Origin: Candidatus Schekmanbacteria bacterium
GTDB lineage: Bacteria; CSSED10-310; JACPHN01
Direction: 5' to 3'
Length of the DNA: 64,000 nt
Assembly (NCBI GenBank): GCA_016188575.1
Contig: JACPHN010000124.1
Coordinates: forward strand, 53,908 to 117,907
Part shown: one piece after another, positions 16,620-24,942 of the stretch
How the letters are laid out: every line of letters starts with the position of its first letter
Numbering within the stretch: the stretch's first letter is position 1
Program-made: the position numbers and the translations under genes
The notes under the pieces: generated by a model
The model's input: only the letters and a program-made list of their open reading frames with translations
Database searches by the model: none
What the model was told of the DNA's origin: nothing

Positions 16620-17459
16620 ATGCCTCTTCGCATCAACAACACCAATTTCGGCCCCCTCAACAACCTCAACCGGACAGACGCGCGCCTCAAGGAAGTCACG
16701 GAGCGCCTCTCAACCGGCCAGCGGGTCAACAAGGCAAAGGATGATGCCGCGGCGCTTGCCATCAGTGAAGCGTTGCGCGCCGACATCCGCCTCATGGACC
16801 AGGGCGTGCGCAATGCCAGCGACGCCGTAAGCCTGCTGCAAACCGCCGAGGGCGGTCTCGGCCAATCCACCGATATTCTGGCGCGCATGGATGAGCTGGC
16901 CATGGCGTCGGGTGGAGTGGCGCTTTCTGACGACGAGCGGCAGGCATTGGACGAGGAATATCAGCAGCTTCAATCCGAGCTGGACCGCCTGGCTGAAGGT
17001 ACGACGTTCAATGGCCAGAAGTTGCTCGATGGCTCCTTCGCCGGCAAGGAGACGGTCATTGGCATCCAGGGAACGGATGCCGACAAGGTCACCATCAGCA
17101 TTCAGAGCAACCCGGGACCTGGTGATCAGAGCTTCTCCTCCACGGGGCTGGGGGTCGCCGGAACCTCGATCGCCACGGCGAGTGGCGCGGAGAGCGCCCG
17201 CTCCTCGCTCGAAAGCGCTCGCAGTACCGTCCTGACGGCGGTGGGTGGCCTAGGGGCGCTGCAAAACCGCTTCGAAACCGCGGTTAACGGCCTCGAGACG
17301 GCCCGGGAGAATATCATGGCGTCCGAATCCCAGATTCGCGATGCGGACGTGGCTCTGGAAGTCACCAACCTCGTCCGTGAGCGACTGCTCAGCGAGTCGG
17401 GACGCGCTTCCCTGATTCACTCCAATCTTTCCAACGAGCGCGTACTGGATCTGCTGTGA
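16620..17459 (+). CDS. Flagellin
   Basis: A 279-residue flagellin with only the conserved D0/D1 helices. The N-terminus MPLRINNTNFGPLNNLNRTD and RLSTGQRVNKAKDDAAALAI are typical. The C-terminus SQIRDADVALEVTNLVRERL and ending LSNERVLDLL is also typical, although LxQAN/LLG-type ends are more usual. The centre is short, so the filament would lack outer domains. The ATG at 16620 follows AAGGAGGT; the upstream ATG at 16596 is rejected. No other flagellar gene is in the window. Confidence 0.92.
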   Translation: MPLRINNTNFGPLNNLNRTDARLKEVTERLSTGQRVNKAKDDAAALAISEALRADIRLMDQGVRNASDAVSLLQTAEGGLGQSTDILARMDELAMASGGVALSDDERQALDEEYQQLQSELDRLAEGTTFNGQKLLDGSFAGKETVIGIQGTDADKVTISIQSNPGPGDQSFSSTGLGVAGTSIATASGAESARSSLESARSTVLTAVGGLGALQNRFETAVNGLETARENIMASESQIRDADVALEVTNLVRERLLSESGRASLIHSNLSNERVLDLL

Positions 17460-17480
17460 TACCCCCCGCCATTTTCGGAC

Positions 17481-18890
17481 GTGCAGAGCGATCTCGAAGT
17501 CGTCATCGATAACGCTCTGCGCGTCGAGTTTTCGCGGCTTCCCGAACCCCTGCGCAGGAAGCTGCTGGCGGCGCTTACCATCGACAACCCCGCCTTCCTT
17601 CGCGCGCGCAAGTTCGGGCGCTACTGGCAGCACGTTCCGCAGGTGCTGCGCTACTACCGCCGCGAGGGTGATTCTCTCGTTCTTCCCCGAGGCTTCTACC
17701 GGGAGCTCCGCATTGCGGCCCATCGCGATGGCTTGCGGCTGAAACCGCGCGACCTGCGCACGACGTTCCCACCGCTAGAGTTCCCCGAGCTGAGCGGCGC
17801 GGTGACGCTTCGCCCCTACCAGGAGAGCGTCGTCAGCCTGGCATTGCTGCGCGAGCAAGGGATGATCGTCGCGCCGACGGGTAGCGGCAAAACGGTGATG
17901 GGCCTGGAAATCGTCCGGCGTGCCCGGCAGCCGGCACTCTGGATCACGCACACGGTGGAGCTGGCCAAACAAGCGTTACAAAAGGCGGCCACCCTGCTGT
18001 CGCTCGCCGCGCCGGATACCGGGCTGATCGGCGATGGAGCGTGCGCGCTCGGCGACAAGCTCACGGTCGCGCTCGTCCAGTCCCTGCGGCGGCGCGACCT
18101 GGACGCACTGGTGCACCGCTTTGGGGTGGTCGTGTGCGACGAAGCACACCATGCGCCGGCATACACATTCAGCGACGTCATCTCCCGCTTTCCGGCCCGC
18201 TACCGCTACGGGCTCACGGCGACACCCCAGAGGTCTGATGGGCTGGGACCGGTGATGTTCTGGATCGTCGGCCCCCCTCCGGGTGACGAGAAAATCGCTC
18301 CCGAACGCCTCTATCGCCAAAAGGACCTGATTCGGCCCCGCGTCATCCCCCTGCTGTCCGCATTCACGCCACCTCCGCAGGACGACTTTCACACGATTCT
18401 GTCGGCCCTGGTGGCGGACTGCGCGCGCAACGACCTGCTCGTCGAGCGCATCACCTCCGAGGCGGCACAAGGGCGAAAGGTGCTGGTGCTATCCGAGCGC
18501 ATCAGCCACTGCGAGTCGCTGGCCAGGAGCCTCGTGGAGCGCGGCGTGCCCGCGGGACTGCTCCTCGGCCGGTGCACGGCGCGCGAACGCGCGGCGACGC
18601 TGGCCGCCTTTGAGCGCGCCGAGCTCAGCATTCTCGTCGCGACCAGCCGCCTCGTCGGCGAAGGGTGGGATCAGCCGCTGCTCGACTGCCTCGTGCTGAC
18701 CTGTCCAATGCGTTCACCCGTGAAGGTCAAACAGGCCGTCGGGCGCGTCATGCGACCGCACCCGCAGAAGAAGGATGCGCTGGTAATCGACATCGTCGAC
18801 GGCCGCGCTCCCCTCCTGTCTCATCAGTTCTCCGCGCGCTGCCGCGAGGTCTACTTGCCCATGGGGCTGGCGATCGACCGCCTACCGTAG
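17481..18890 (+). CDS. Superfamily II DEAD/DEAH-type helicase
   Basis: A 469-residue SF2 helicase with GTG start, 21 bases after flagellin. An N-terminal region (1-105) precedes a Q-like motif (LRPYQESVVSLAL), Walker A APTGSGKTVM, motif II VVCDEAHH, motif III GLTATPQRSDG, and the second RecA domain with LVATSRLVGEGWDQP and motif VI QAVGRVMRPH. The layout is that of the XPB/RecG-like (ResIII plus helicase C) enzymes acting on DNA. The substrate is unknown. It ends eight bases from the convergent M20 peptidase gene. Confidence 0.88.
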   Translation: MQSDLEVVIDNALRVEFSRLPEPLRRKLLAALTIDNPAFLRARKFGRYWQHVPQVLRYYRREGDSLVLPRGFYRELRIAAHRDGLRLKPRDLRTTFPPLEFPELSGAVTLRPYQESVVSLALLREQGMIVAPTGSGKTVMGLEIVRRARQPALWITHTVELAKQALQKAATLLSLAAPDTGLIGDGACALGDKLTVALVQSLRRRDLDALVHRFGVVVCDEAHHAPAYTFSDVISRFPARYRYGLTATPQRSDGLGPVMFWIVGPPPGDEKIAPERLYRQKDLIRPRVIPLLSAFTPPPQDDFHTILSALVADCARNDLLVERITSEAAQGRKVLVLSERISHCESLARSLVERGVPAGLLLGRCTARERAATLAAFERAELSILVATSRLVGEGWDQPLLDCLVLTCPMRSPVKVKQAVGRVMRPHPQKKDALVIDIVDGRAPLLSHQFSARCREVYLPMGLAIDRLP

Positions 18891-18898
18891 CCGCCGCA

Positions 18899-20287
18899 TC
18901 ACTCGCCGAGCGCCCGTTGCACGAGCCGCAGGAGCGCGCGAATACCGAACATCAGCGACGACACCGGCAAGCGCTCGTCGTGGCCGTGAAACATGCGGGC
19001 GAAGTTGAGGTCGTCCGGGAGTTTCATCGGCGCGAATCCGTAGCAGTCGACACCGAGCTGCGCAATATGTTTGGCATCGGTGAAGCCGACGACCAGGTTG
19101 GGAAGCGGTACGGCCGCTTCGTCCTCCGCTTGCAGCGTCGCTACCATGAGATCATACAGTCGCGTCGTCGTCGGGGCGCTCGTCGGCTGAGCCGAGTGAA
19201 TCACCTCGTATTCGGCGTCGTCCCCGAATACGCGCCGCAGTTGGCGGAGAAAGGAGTCCGTCGTCGTGCCCGGTAGCGTGCGGCCGTCAAGAACGACGCT
19301 GGCGGTCGAGGGAATGAGATTCGGCTTGCCGCGCCCAGTTTCGGGATTGCCCCCGACGCCGGCGTTCAGAACCGTCGGGGTAGCCGTATCGTGCAGGGCG
19401 GCGTGAAGGGCGCGCGCGCGTCCCGGGTCGGGAATCACGTGGCGCAACACCGCCCGCGCCAGTCGGCGATGCTTCAGCAGGCCAAGCACCCAGCCGCTCG
19501 GCCGCGGCTGGACCGCCGCCATCTCGTCCAGAAACTGCCGCACCACGGGCGTCAGCCGGTATTCGAGGCCGCGCCTTTGCAAGCGGTCAACGCCGGCTGC
19601 CAACCGCGCCACCGCGTTTTGGCGCGCGTGCAACTGCGGCATGGACCCGTGGCCAGGCTCGCCCGATACGGTGACCTTTACCCATGCGAGTCCCTTTTCG
19701 GCTACTCCGATCGGATACGCCCGGCGCCCGCCCGGTAGCGCCATGCTGAAGCCCCCCACCTCGCCGATAGCGTACCGCGCATGCAAGACGTCTGGCCGGT
19801 TCGCCGCGATCCACGCCATGCCGCAACCCCCGCCCTCCTCTTCATCGGCGGTCCAGGCGAGCTTGAGAGGCCGCTTCAGCGTGATCGCGCCGCGATGCAC
19901 GAGCAAGGCCACCATGAGCTGCATGGCGACGATCCCCTTCATGTCGACCGCGCCGCGGCCCCAGACACATCCGTCTGCAAGCTCGCCCGAAAACGGTGGA
20001 AACCTCCATTGCTTGGGCTCGGCGGGCACCACGTCGAGGTGGCCGTGCATCAGCAGCGCCTCCTCGAGGTCATTGCCACCGCCTGGCCCGACTCGGGTCA
20101 CGAGGGAGCCTCGCCCGGGAAACGGTTCGAATACCTCGCAGGCAATGCCCGCGCGTGCCAGCACCCCGGCAACATGCCGAACGGCCTTGATCTCATCGCC
20201 GGGTGGATTCGTCGTGTCGATTCGCAGGAGGTCCTGCAGGAGTGCTACGGCCTCTTCCTCTACGCTCTTCCAATCAATATCGCTCAC
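18899..20287 (-). CDS. M20 family metallopeptidase
   Basis: A 462-residue zinc peptidase of the M20/ArgE/DapE family. The metal ligands are visible: MHGHLDVVP, GRGAVDMKG, the catalytic Glu region WTADEEEGGG, and a late His (FHGHDERLP). The dimerisation domain follows (GHGSMPQLHARQNAVARLA). GTG at 20287 after GGGGAGAGGCC is the likely start; it lies ten bases from the stop of the rhodanese gene, so the long upstream extension in frame is rejected. Likely hydrolyses small peptides or N-acyl amino acids; substrate unknown. Confidence 0.88.
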   Translation of the reverse strand: MSDIDWKSVEEEAVALLQDLLRIDTTNPPGDEIKAVRHVAGVLARAGIACEVFEPFPGRGSLVTRVGPGGGNDLEEALLMHGHLDVVPAEPKQWRFPPFSGELADGCVWGRGAVDMKGIVAMQLMVALLVHRGAITLKRPLKLAWTADEEEGGGCGMAWIAANRPDVLHARYAIGEVGGFSMALPGGRRAYPIGVAEKGLAWVKVTVSGEPGHGSMPQLHARQNAVARLAAGVDRLQRRGLEYRLTPVVRQFLDEMAAVQPRPSGWVLGLLKHRRLARAVLRHVIPDPGRARALHAALHDTATPTVLNAGVGGNPETGRGKPNLIPSTASVVLDGRTLPGTTTDSFLRQLRRVFGDDAEYEVIHSAQPTSAPTTTRLYDLMVATLQAEDEAAVPLPNLVVGFTDAKHIAQLGVDCYGFAPMKLPDDLNFARMFHGHDERLPVSSLMFGIRALLRLVQRALGE

Positions 20288-20297
20288 GGCCTCTCCC

Positions 20298-21248
20298 CTA
20301 CTTGCTCTTGGCTTCAGTTCGCTGTCCCGTTTCCGTGGGCAGGCCAGCGGCCATCCAGGCATCCATGCCGCCGCGCAGGACGTAAATTCGCGTGAGTCCT
20401 TGCTCCAGCAAGACCGTTGCGGCTTTTTTCGCCGTCGCTTCGCCGGAGCCATAGATGGCCGCGCTCGCGCCGCCGGCCTCGCGCCACCGGAGTCTGCTCA
20501 GGCTTCCGAGCGTCACGCTACGGGCTCCCGGGATGTGTCCCGCGCGGTACTCCGCTGCCGGCCGCACGTCCGCCAGCAAGGACGGTGGCCGGTTCTTGAG
20601 AGCTTGGTCCAGCTCCTGGGCCGTCACCACGGCGGGCACGGAGGCCTTGCCGACGAGCAGCTCCGCGCTGCCAGATGCCTCACTGCTAGCGGCAACCTCT
20701 TCAAGATGCGCGAGCCGGAAGCGTTGCCTCAGCGCGTCCAGCGTCGCATCCCCCGCTGACGCCGCCGCGCGCCACAGGATCAGACGGCCGCCGGGCCGGA
20801 GCCGGTTCGCGGCGGCTTGCAAGAAGCTGACCGCGGACTCCGCCCGCTCAGGTGGCACGGCGACGATGAGGTCCATTCCCATGGCTGGCAAGCCGAGTGC
20901 CGCGAAGTCGAGCTTGCGGTAGAAATAGCCGAGCTTCTCTGCGCCAGGCAGCGGCACGCGTAATCCCTCCTCAGGCCCGGCCGCCGACAAGAAGTAGGCC
21001 ATTCCCGGCTCGACACCTTCCGCCGTTTGCCGCAGACAGGTTTCGATGATCCCCTCGGCCGTGTCGCGCGCAAGCTCCCCGACCACGGCTACCCAATCGC
21101 CCGCTGCTCCCCGCCGGAGCTCTTCGAGCAGCGCTACGGGAAGCTGCGCAGGTGGGTCGGCGGCCGGCTCGAGCGCCGCAGCAGGGGGCCGCGGCTCCAA
21201 GAACAGCAACGTAAGGAAGAGCACCAAAGCAAATCGACGGTCGCTCAT
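20298..21248 (-). CDS. Exported methyltransferase-like/rhodanese-like fusion lacking the catalytic Cys
   Basis: A 316-residue protein with a signal peptide (RFALVLFLTLLFLEP ... AAALEP). Residues about 40-185 resemble a class I methyltransferase end (AANRLRPGGRLILWRAA). Residues 205-305 are a rhodanese domain (LLADVRPAAEYRAGHIPGA, VLLEQGLTRIYVLRGGMDAW). The active-site loop reads AAIYGSGEATAKKA, with Gly where the sulfur-carrying Cys belongs, so it cannot be a normal sulfurtransferase. It is the middle gene of an operon with the AI-2E family transporter and the M20 peptidase (gaps of about ten bases). Confidence 0.7.
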   Translation of the reverse strand: MSDRRFALVLFLTLLFLEPRPPAAALEPAADPPAQLPVALLEELRRGAAGDWVAVVGELARDTAEGIIETCLRQTAEGVEPGMAYFLSAAGPEEGLRVPLPGAEKLGYFYRKLDFAALGLPAMGMDLIVAVPPERAESAVSFLQAAANRLRPGGRLILWRAAASAGDATLDALRQRFRLAHLEEVAASSEASGSAELLVGKASVPAVVTAQELDQALKNRPPSLLADVRPAAEYRAGHIPGARSVTLGSLSRLRWREAGGASAAIYGSGEATAKKAATVLLEQGLTRIYVLRGGMDAWMAAGLPTETGQRTEAKSK

Positions 21249-21258
21249 CAGGATTGCC

Positions 21259-22506
21259 TCAGAGAATTACGCCTTCCGTGGCAGCGTTGCTTTCCGGGGT
21301 CTTCGCTCCCACCGAGCTCATCGCCTTACCGGCGGCCGCCGCCGGGGTCGACCCGGCGTGCTGCTCGCTGACCCAGCGCGCAAGCTCGTCGAGAAAACCG
21401 CGGATGACGATGGCGCCGGGGACCGCGAGAATGACGCCCCACATCCCCCACACCGAGCCAAAAACGAGGATGGAGATGACCACGGCGGCGGGATGGATAC
21501 GACTGTAGTGGCCGACGACCCATGGCGAAACCACGTAGCCCTCGATTGTCTGCAGAATCAGATACGTGACGCCTACCTGGATCATCGCGGTAGTGCTCCC
21601 GTGCGAGTAGTACGCCACCAGCAGAACGGGGAAGAAAACGACGACCGCCCCAAAGTAGGGGACCACGGTCGCCAGCCCGGTCAAGACTCCCAGAAACAGA
21701 GACGATTCCAGCCCGAGAATACTGTAGGCCACGCTCGCTGCCGACGTAAGCAGGACAATCACGATGAGCTTGCCGCGCAGAAAATGCCCCATTTCGCGGT
21801 CCACCTCGCGCATTACCGCGGAGAAGCGGCTATCCGGGCGAGGCAGAAAGCGGGACAGCCAGCCGAGGATGAGCTTCTTGTCCCGCAGGAATTCGAACAC
21901 GAGAAAGAGGACCACGACGCCGTTGAAGAGGTTTGCGAGAGTGCCCGTGATGCCGACCAACATGGTATTGACAAGCGAAGAACCAAGCCGCTCCACTTCG
22001 GATGCGATGCGCGTCACAAGCTGCTCGCCGTAGGTCGTCGAGATGAGCTGCGCGTACTGCTGTTGCAGGTGCTGAATGCGCGCGGTCACCAGGCCGGCGA
22101 TAGCGGGCACGTCGGCGACAATGTTGCTCAGTTGAGAGACGAGGCGGGGAAGAAGCCACACCAGCGTCAGGAGGGCAACGCCGAGGCCAAGAATCAGGAC
22201 GAGCAAGACGCCGACGACGCGCGGAACGCGGTGTCGTTCGAGCCTGGTGATCAGGTCGTCGAGAATGTAGGCGATGACGGCTGAACCGAACACCGTCTTG
22301 AGGGCGTCCAGGGTCAAGGAGACGAGATAGAGACCCAGGCCTGTTGCCATCAGGATCACCCAGAATCGGGGCTGAGACACCAGAGCCGTCAGGCGATTGA
22401 TGGCGGCCGTTCCCAGGTGCGCGGCAGTGGGGTCCGGGTCGACTACCGGGAAAGGCTCATCCTGGGTGTCGATCTCCCGGGAGGACCTCGCGTCACGACT
22501 TCTCAC
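21259..22506 (-). CDS. AI-2E family (PerM-like) transporter
   Basis: A 415-residue inner-membrane protein with seven to eight predicted helices: FWVILMATGLGLYLVSLTL, VVGVLLVLILGLGVALLTL, LIVIVLLTSAASVAYSILGL and the C-terminal GVILAVPGAIVIRGFLDELA. The pattern with a central amphipathic, soluble section (QLSNIVADVPAIAGLVTARI) is that of the AI-2E exporter/PerM family. Substrate unknown. GTG start at 22506. First gene of the operon with the rhodanese-like and M20 genes. Confidence 0.88.
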   Translation of the reverse strand: MRSRDARSSREIDTQDEPFPVVDPDPTAAHLGTAAINRLTALVSQPRFWVILMATGLGLYLVSLTLDALKTVFGSAVIAYILDDLITRLERHRVPRVVGVLLVLILGLGVALLTLVWLLPRLVSQLSNIVADVPAIAGLVTARIQHLQQQYAQLISTTYGEQLVTRIASEVERLGSSLVNTMLVGITGTLANLFNGVVVLFLVFEFLRDKKLILGWLSRFLPRPDSRFSAVMREVDREMGHFLRGKLIVIVLLTSAASVAYSILGLESSLFLGVLTGLATVVPYFGAVVVFFPVLLVAYYSHGSTTAMIQVGVTYLILQTIEGYVVSPWVVGHYSRIHPAAVVISILVFGSVWGMWGVILAVPGAIVIRGFLDELARWVSEQHAGSTPAAAAGKAMSSVGAKTPESNAATEGVIL

Positions 22507-22619
22507 GATCCCAGTTCCATCCGCCGCTTGTTCCGCGCCACGGTGCCGCCGGTGGCCGCGCTCGCGATGGCCGCCGCCACGATGGCAACGCCTTGTCCGT
22601 CAGTGTATAAAGGCCCACC

Positions 22620-22753
22620 TGGATCCACCGCCTGCACGACGCCGGTGCGACAGCGCCCTCCTCCGTCCCTCCCCCGCTTGCGGGAGGCGGTGAGGTGGGG
22701 GTTTTCGTGATGCGCTTTCCGCACAGCTTGCAGTCGAGCTGGCGGTGGACTCA
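22620..22753 (+). repeat. MITE-like dispersed repeat, copy B
   Basis: A 134-bp element in the 22507-22826 gap. The ends are inverted repeats: TGGATCCACCGCCTG on the left and CTGGCGGTGGACTCA on the right. The middle has a GC-rich hairpin (CCCTCCTCCGTCCCTCCCCC ... GGGAGGCGGTGAGGTGGGGG) and the signature GTGATGCGCTTTCCGCACAG. The flanks GGCCCACC and GGCCGACC may be an imperfect target duplication. No coding capacity. Confidence 0.75.
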
Positions 22754-22826
22754 GGCCGACCCCGCCCCTTGACGGGGCTCACGTAGCATAGCACACGCGC
22801 TTGGTCGATTCGAGAGGGAAACTGCG

Positions 22827-24005
22827 ATGTCTGCATCTGAGCTTGCTCCGGGACCGCTAACCAGCCTTTCAGAAGAGGAGGAGCTTCTCCGCAACACGGT
22901 CCGGGAGTTTGCCCAGACGGTGATTGCGCCGCGGGCTGCCGACATGGACCGGGTCGCCAAGATGGATCCGGAGATCATCGAACAGTGTTTTGAGCTTGGG
23001 TTGATGGGCATCGAGGTTCCCGAAGAGCTCGGTGGCGCCGGCTCTTCCTTCTTCATGGCGATTCTCGTCATCGAGGAGCTTGCGGCCGTCGACCCCTCGG
23101 TGGCCGTTCTCGTCGATGTCCAGAATACCCTGGTCAACAACGCTCTTTTGAGGTGGGGAACGGCGAGCCAGCAGGCGGCGTATCTCCGGAAACTGACTGC
23201 AGATACTGTCGGCGCCTACTGCCTGAGCGAGGCCGCGAGTGGTTCGGACGCTTTCGCGCTGCAAACGCGCGCCCTCGAAGATGGCGCTGGGTACCGCCTC
23301 AACGGCCGAAAGCTGTGGATCACCAACGGCAATGAGGCCGGCGTCTATCTCATCTTCGCAACCGTCGACCCGGCGCTCGGCTACAGAGGGATCACGGGTT
23401 TCATTGTCGAGCGGGGGTTTTCTGGATTCTCGGTGGGAAAGAAAGAGGACAAGCTGGGCATTCGGGCGTCGTCGACAGTGGAGCTTGTCCTGGACGATTG
23501 CTGGGTGCCGCGGGAGAACGTGCTCGGTGAAGTCGGCAAGGGGTACAAGATCGCGATCGAGACCCTCAACGAAGGGCGCATCGGCATCGGAGCGCAGATG
23601 ATCGGTTTGGCCCGCGGCGCGCTCAATCACGCCAAGGGTCACGTCCTGGAGCGGAAGCAGTTCGGGAAGGCGCTCAGCGAGTTCCAGGGGGTGCAGTTCC
23701 AGCTTGCTCAGTGCGCGACCGAGGTCGAGGCGGCGCGGCTCCTCGTGTACAACGCCTCACGCTTGAAGGACGCTGGCCTGCCGTTTCTGACACAGGCGGC
23801 GATGGCCAAGCTGTTCGCGTCGCAGACCGCTGAACGATGCGCTTCACAAGCGGTAGAGTTTCTCGGCGGCACCGGATTCACCAAGGATTTTCCCGTGGAG
23901 AAGCTGTACCGCGACGCCAAGATCGGGGCGATTTACGAAGGGACTTCGAACATGCAGCTCGTAACGATTGCCAAGCAGCTTCTCGCGCGCGACGTCGTGA
24001 TCTAG
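22827..24005 (+). CDS. Acyl-CoA dehydrogenase (short/branched-chain type)
   Basis: A 392-residue FAD-dependent acyl-CoA dehydrogenase of normal length. Family segments include YCLSEAASGSDAFALQT, LNGRKLWITNGNEAGVYLIF, LGIRASSTVELVLDDCWVPR, and the C-terminal EFLGGTGFTKDFPVEKLYRDAK with IYEGTSNMQL, whose Glu is the catalytic base. It most resembles enzymes for short or branched acyl-CoA (valine/isoleucine breakdown). The 3' end overlaps the convergent YkgJ gene by four bases. A ferredoxin gene is close by, but no ETF genes are seen. Confidence 0.9.
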   Translation: MSASELAPGPLTSLSEEEELLRNTVREFAQTVIAPRAADMDRVAKMDPEIIEQCFELGLMGIEVPEELGGAGSSFFMAILVIEELAAVDPSVAVLVDVQNTLVNNALLRWGTASQQAAYLRKLTADTVGAYCLSEAASGSDAFALQTRALEDGAGYRLNGRKLWITNGNEAGVYLIFATVDPALGYRGITGFIVERGFSGFSVGKKEDKLGIRASSTVELVLDDCWVPRENVLGEVGKGYKIAIETLNEGRIGIGAQMIGLARGALNHAKGHVLERKQFGKALSEFQGVQFQLAQCATEVEAARLLVYNASRLKDAGLPFLTQAAMAKLFASQTAERCASQAVEFLGGTGFTKDFPVEKLYRDAKIGAIYEGTSNMQLVTIAKQLLARDVVI

Positions 24006-24523
24006 TCGGGGTGGCGCGGTGGCGCGGCGGCGGTCGCTGCCCCGTCAAGCTGGCGCCGCAGCGCCTCTTCAAAGCTCGCAGCCCGGCCGCGCAAGGCAGG
24101 AAAATACGAGCACTCCGGCAGCACCTCGGGCTTGTCGAAATAGCTTACGCGAGGATAGCGGCGGCAGATCCATGGCCGCAGACGATAGTCCCCGCAGCTA
24201 CCATCCGGCAGGAAGAGGTCGCAGGTAAAGAGAAAATACCCGCTGTGCGTGACTTCATGCTTGAAACGCAGATCGGTGAGCAGGTGGGTAAAGGACACGA
24301 TCAGTCCGAGCAGCGGGCGGTAGCGCACGGCCCAGTCCGGCATCTTGAGCAGCACGGTGTGGCAGCACACGCCACACCGGCTGCATGAACCGCGGATTTC
24401 CCAGCGCGGCGGTCTGATGCGGGAAGCGGCGAGCTCTCCAGCGTTGGCAAACGTCGAAACCACGAGCACGGCCAGACGCCGCGCGCGCTGCAGCGGATGC
24501 CACGGGTCGAAAAGCGACCGCAA
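24002..24523 (-). CDS. YkgJ-family cysteine cluster protein
   Basis: A 173-residue protein with the zinc/iron-chelating cysteine cluster of the YkgJ family: GSCSRCGVCCHTV, then FTCDLFLPDGSCGDY and RPWICRRYPRVSYFD. The start is a TTG at 24523 that follows GAGG at short spacing and lies 20 bases after the ferredoxin gene, with which it forms an operon. The family has no firm function; it probably binds a metal or Fe-S cluster and works with the ferredoxin. Confidence 0.8.
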   Translation of the reverse strand: MRSLFDPWHPLQRARRLAVLVVSTFANAGELAASRIRPPRWEIRGSCSRCGVCCHTVLLKMPDWAVRYRPLLGLIVSFTHLLTDLRFKHEVTHSGYFLFTCDLFLPDGSCGDYRLRPWICRRYPRVSYFDKPEVLPECSYFPALRGRAASFEEALRRQLDGAATAAAPPRHPD

Positions 24524-24543
24524 TAACGCCTCGGTGATCTACG

Positions 24544-24777
24544 TCACTTGATGTTGTCGCGGTTTTTTGCCGCGAACGAACGCCATTCCGTGGGCAGCTC
24601 ATCTTCCGGAAAGATGGCGTCGACCGGACATTCCGGCTCACACGCGCCGCAATCGATGCACTCTTCGGGATCGATGAAATACTGATCGGCACCGTCGTGA
24701 ATGCAGTCGACCGGACATACCTCGACGCAGGCTGCGTCCTTGACGTTGATGCACGGTTCAGCGATGACGAAGGCCAC
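24544..24777 (-). CDS. Ferredoxin with two Fe-S clusters (7Fe/8Fe type)
   Basis: A 77-residue ferredoxin. GTG at 24777 after GAGGAG gives VAFVIAEPCINVKDAACVEV, the standard start; the longer reading upstream is rejected. Cluster ligands are C8...C16...VCPVDC and ECIDCGACEPECPVDAIF. The DAACVEV spacing of the first motif fits the seven-iron (3Fe-4S plus 4Fe-4S) FdxA group. It carries single electrons in the cytosol and is co-transcribed with the YkgJ protein. Confidence 0.9.
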   Translation of the reverse strand: MAFVIAEPCINVKDAACVEVCPVDCIHDGADQYFIDPEECIDCGACEPECPVDAIFPEDELPTEWRSFAAKNRDNIK

Positions 24778-24942
24778 GGCAGGACTCCTCGGAGAATGGC
24801 GGGGCAGAATGGAACTGAGCGCGCACAATAGTGGCGACAAAGTACTACAGGGCCTAGACTATTGCCGTACGGCGGGCGAGACAAGACGGTGTCGCGGGAA
24901 CGTGCCGCGACCTGTCACGGGCGCCGAGGAAGGCGGCTACAG

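Noticed and set aside
19641-20759. Plus-strand 372-codon frame across the M20 and rhodanese genes
   Set aside because: Shadow frame; spans two recognised minus-strand genes and has no motif.
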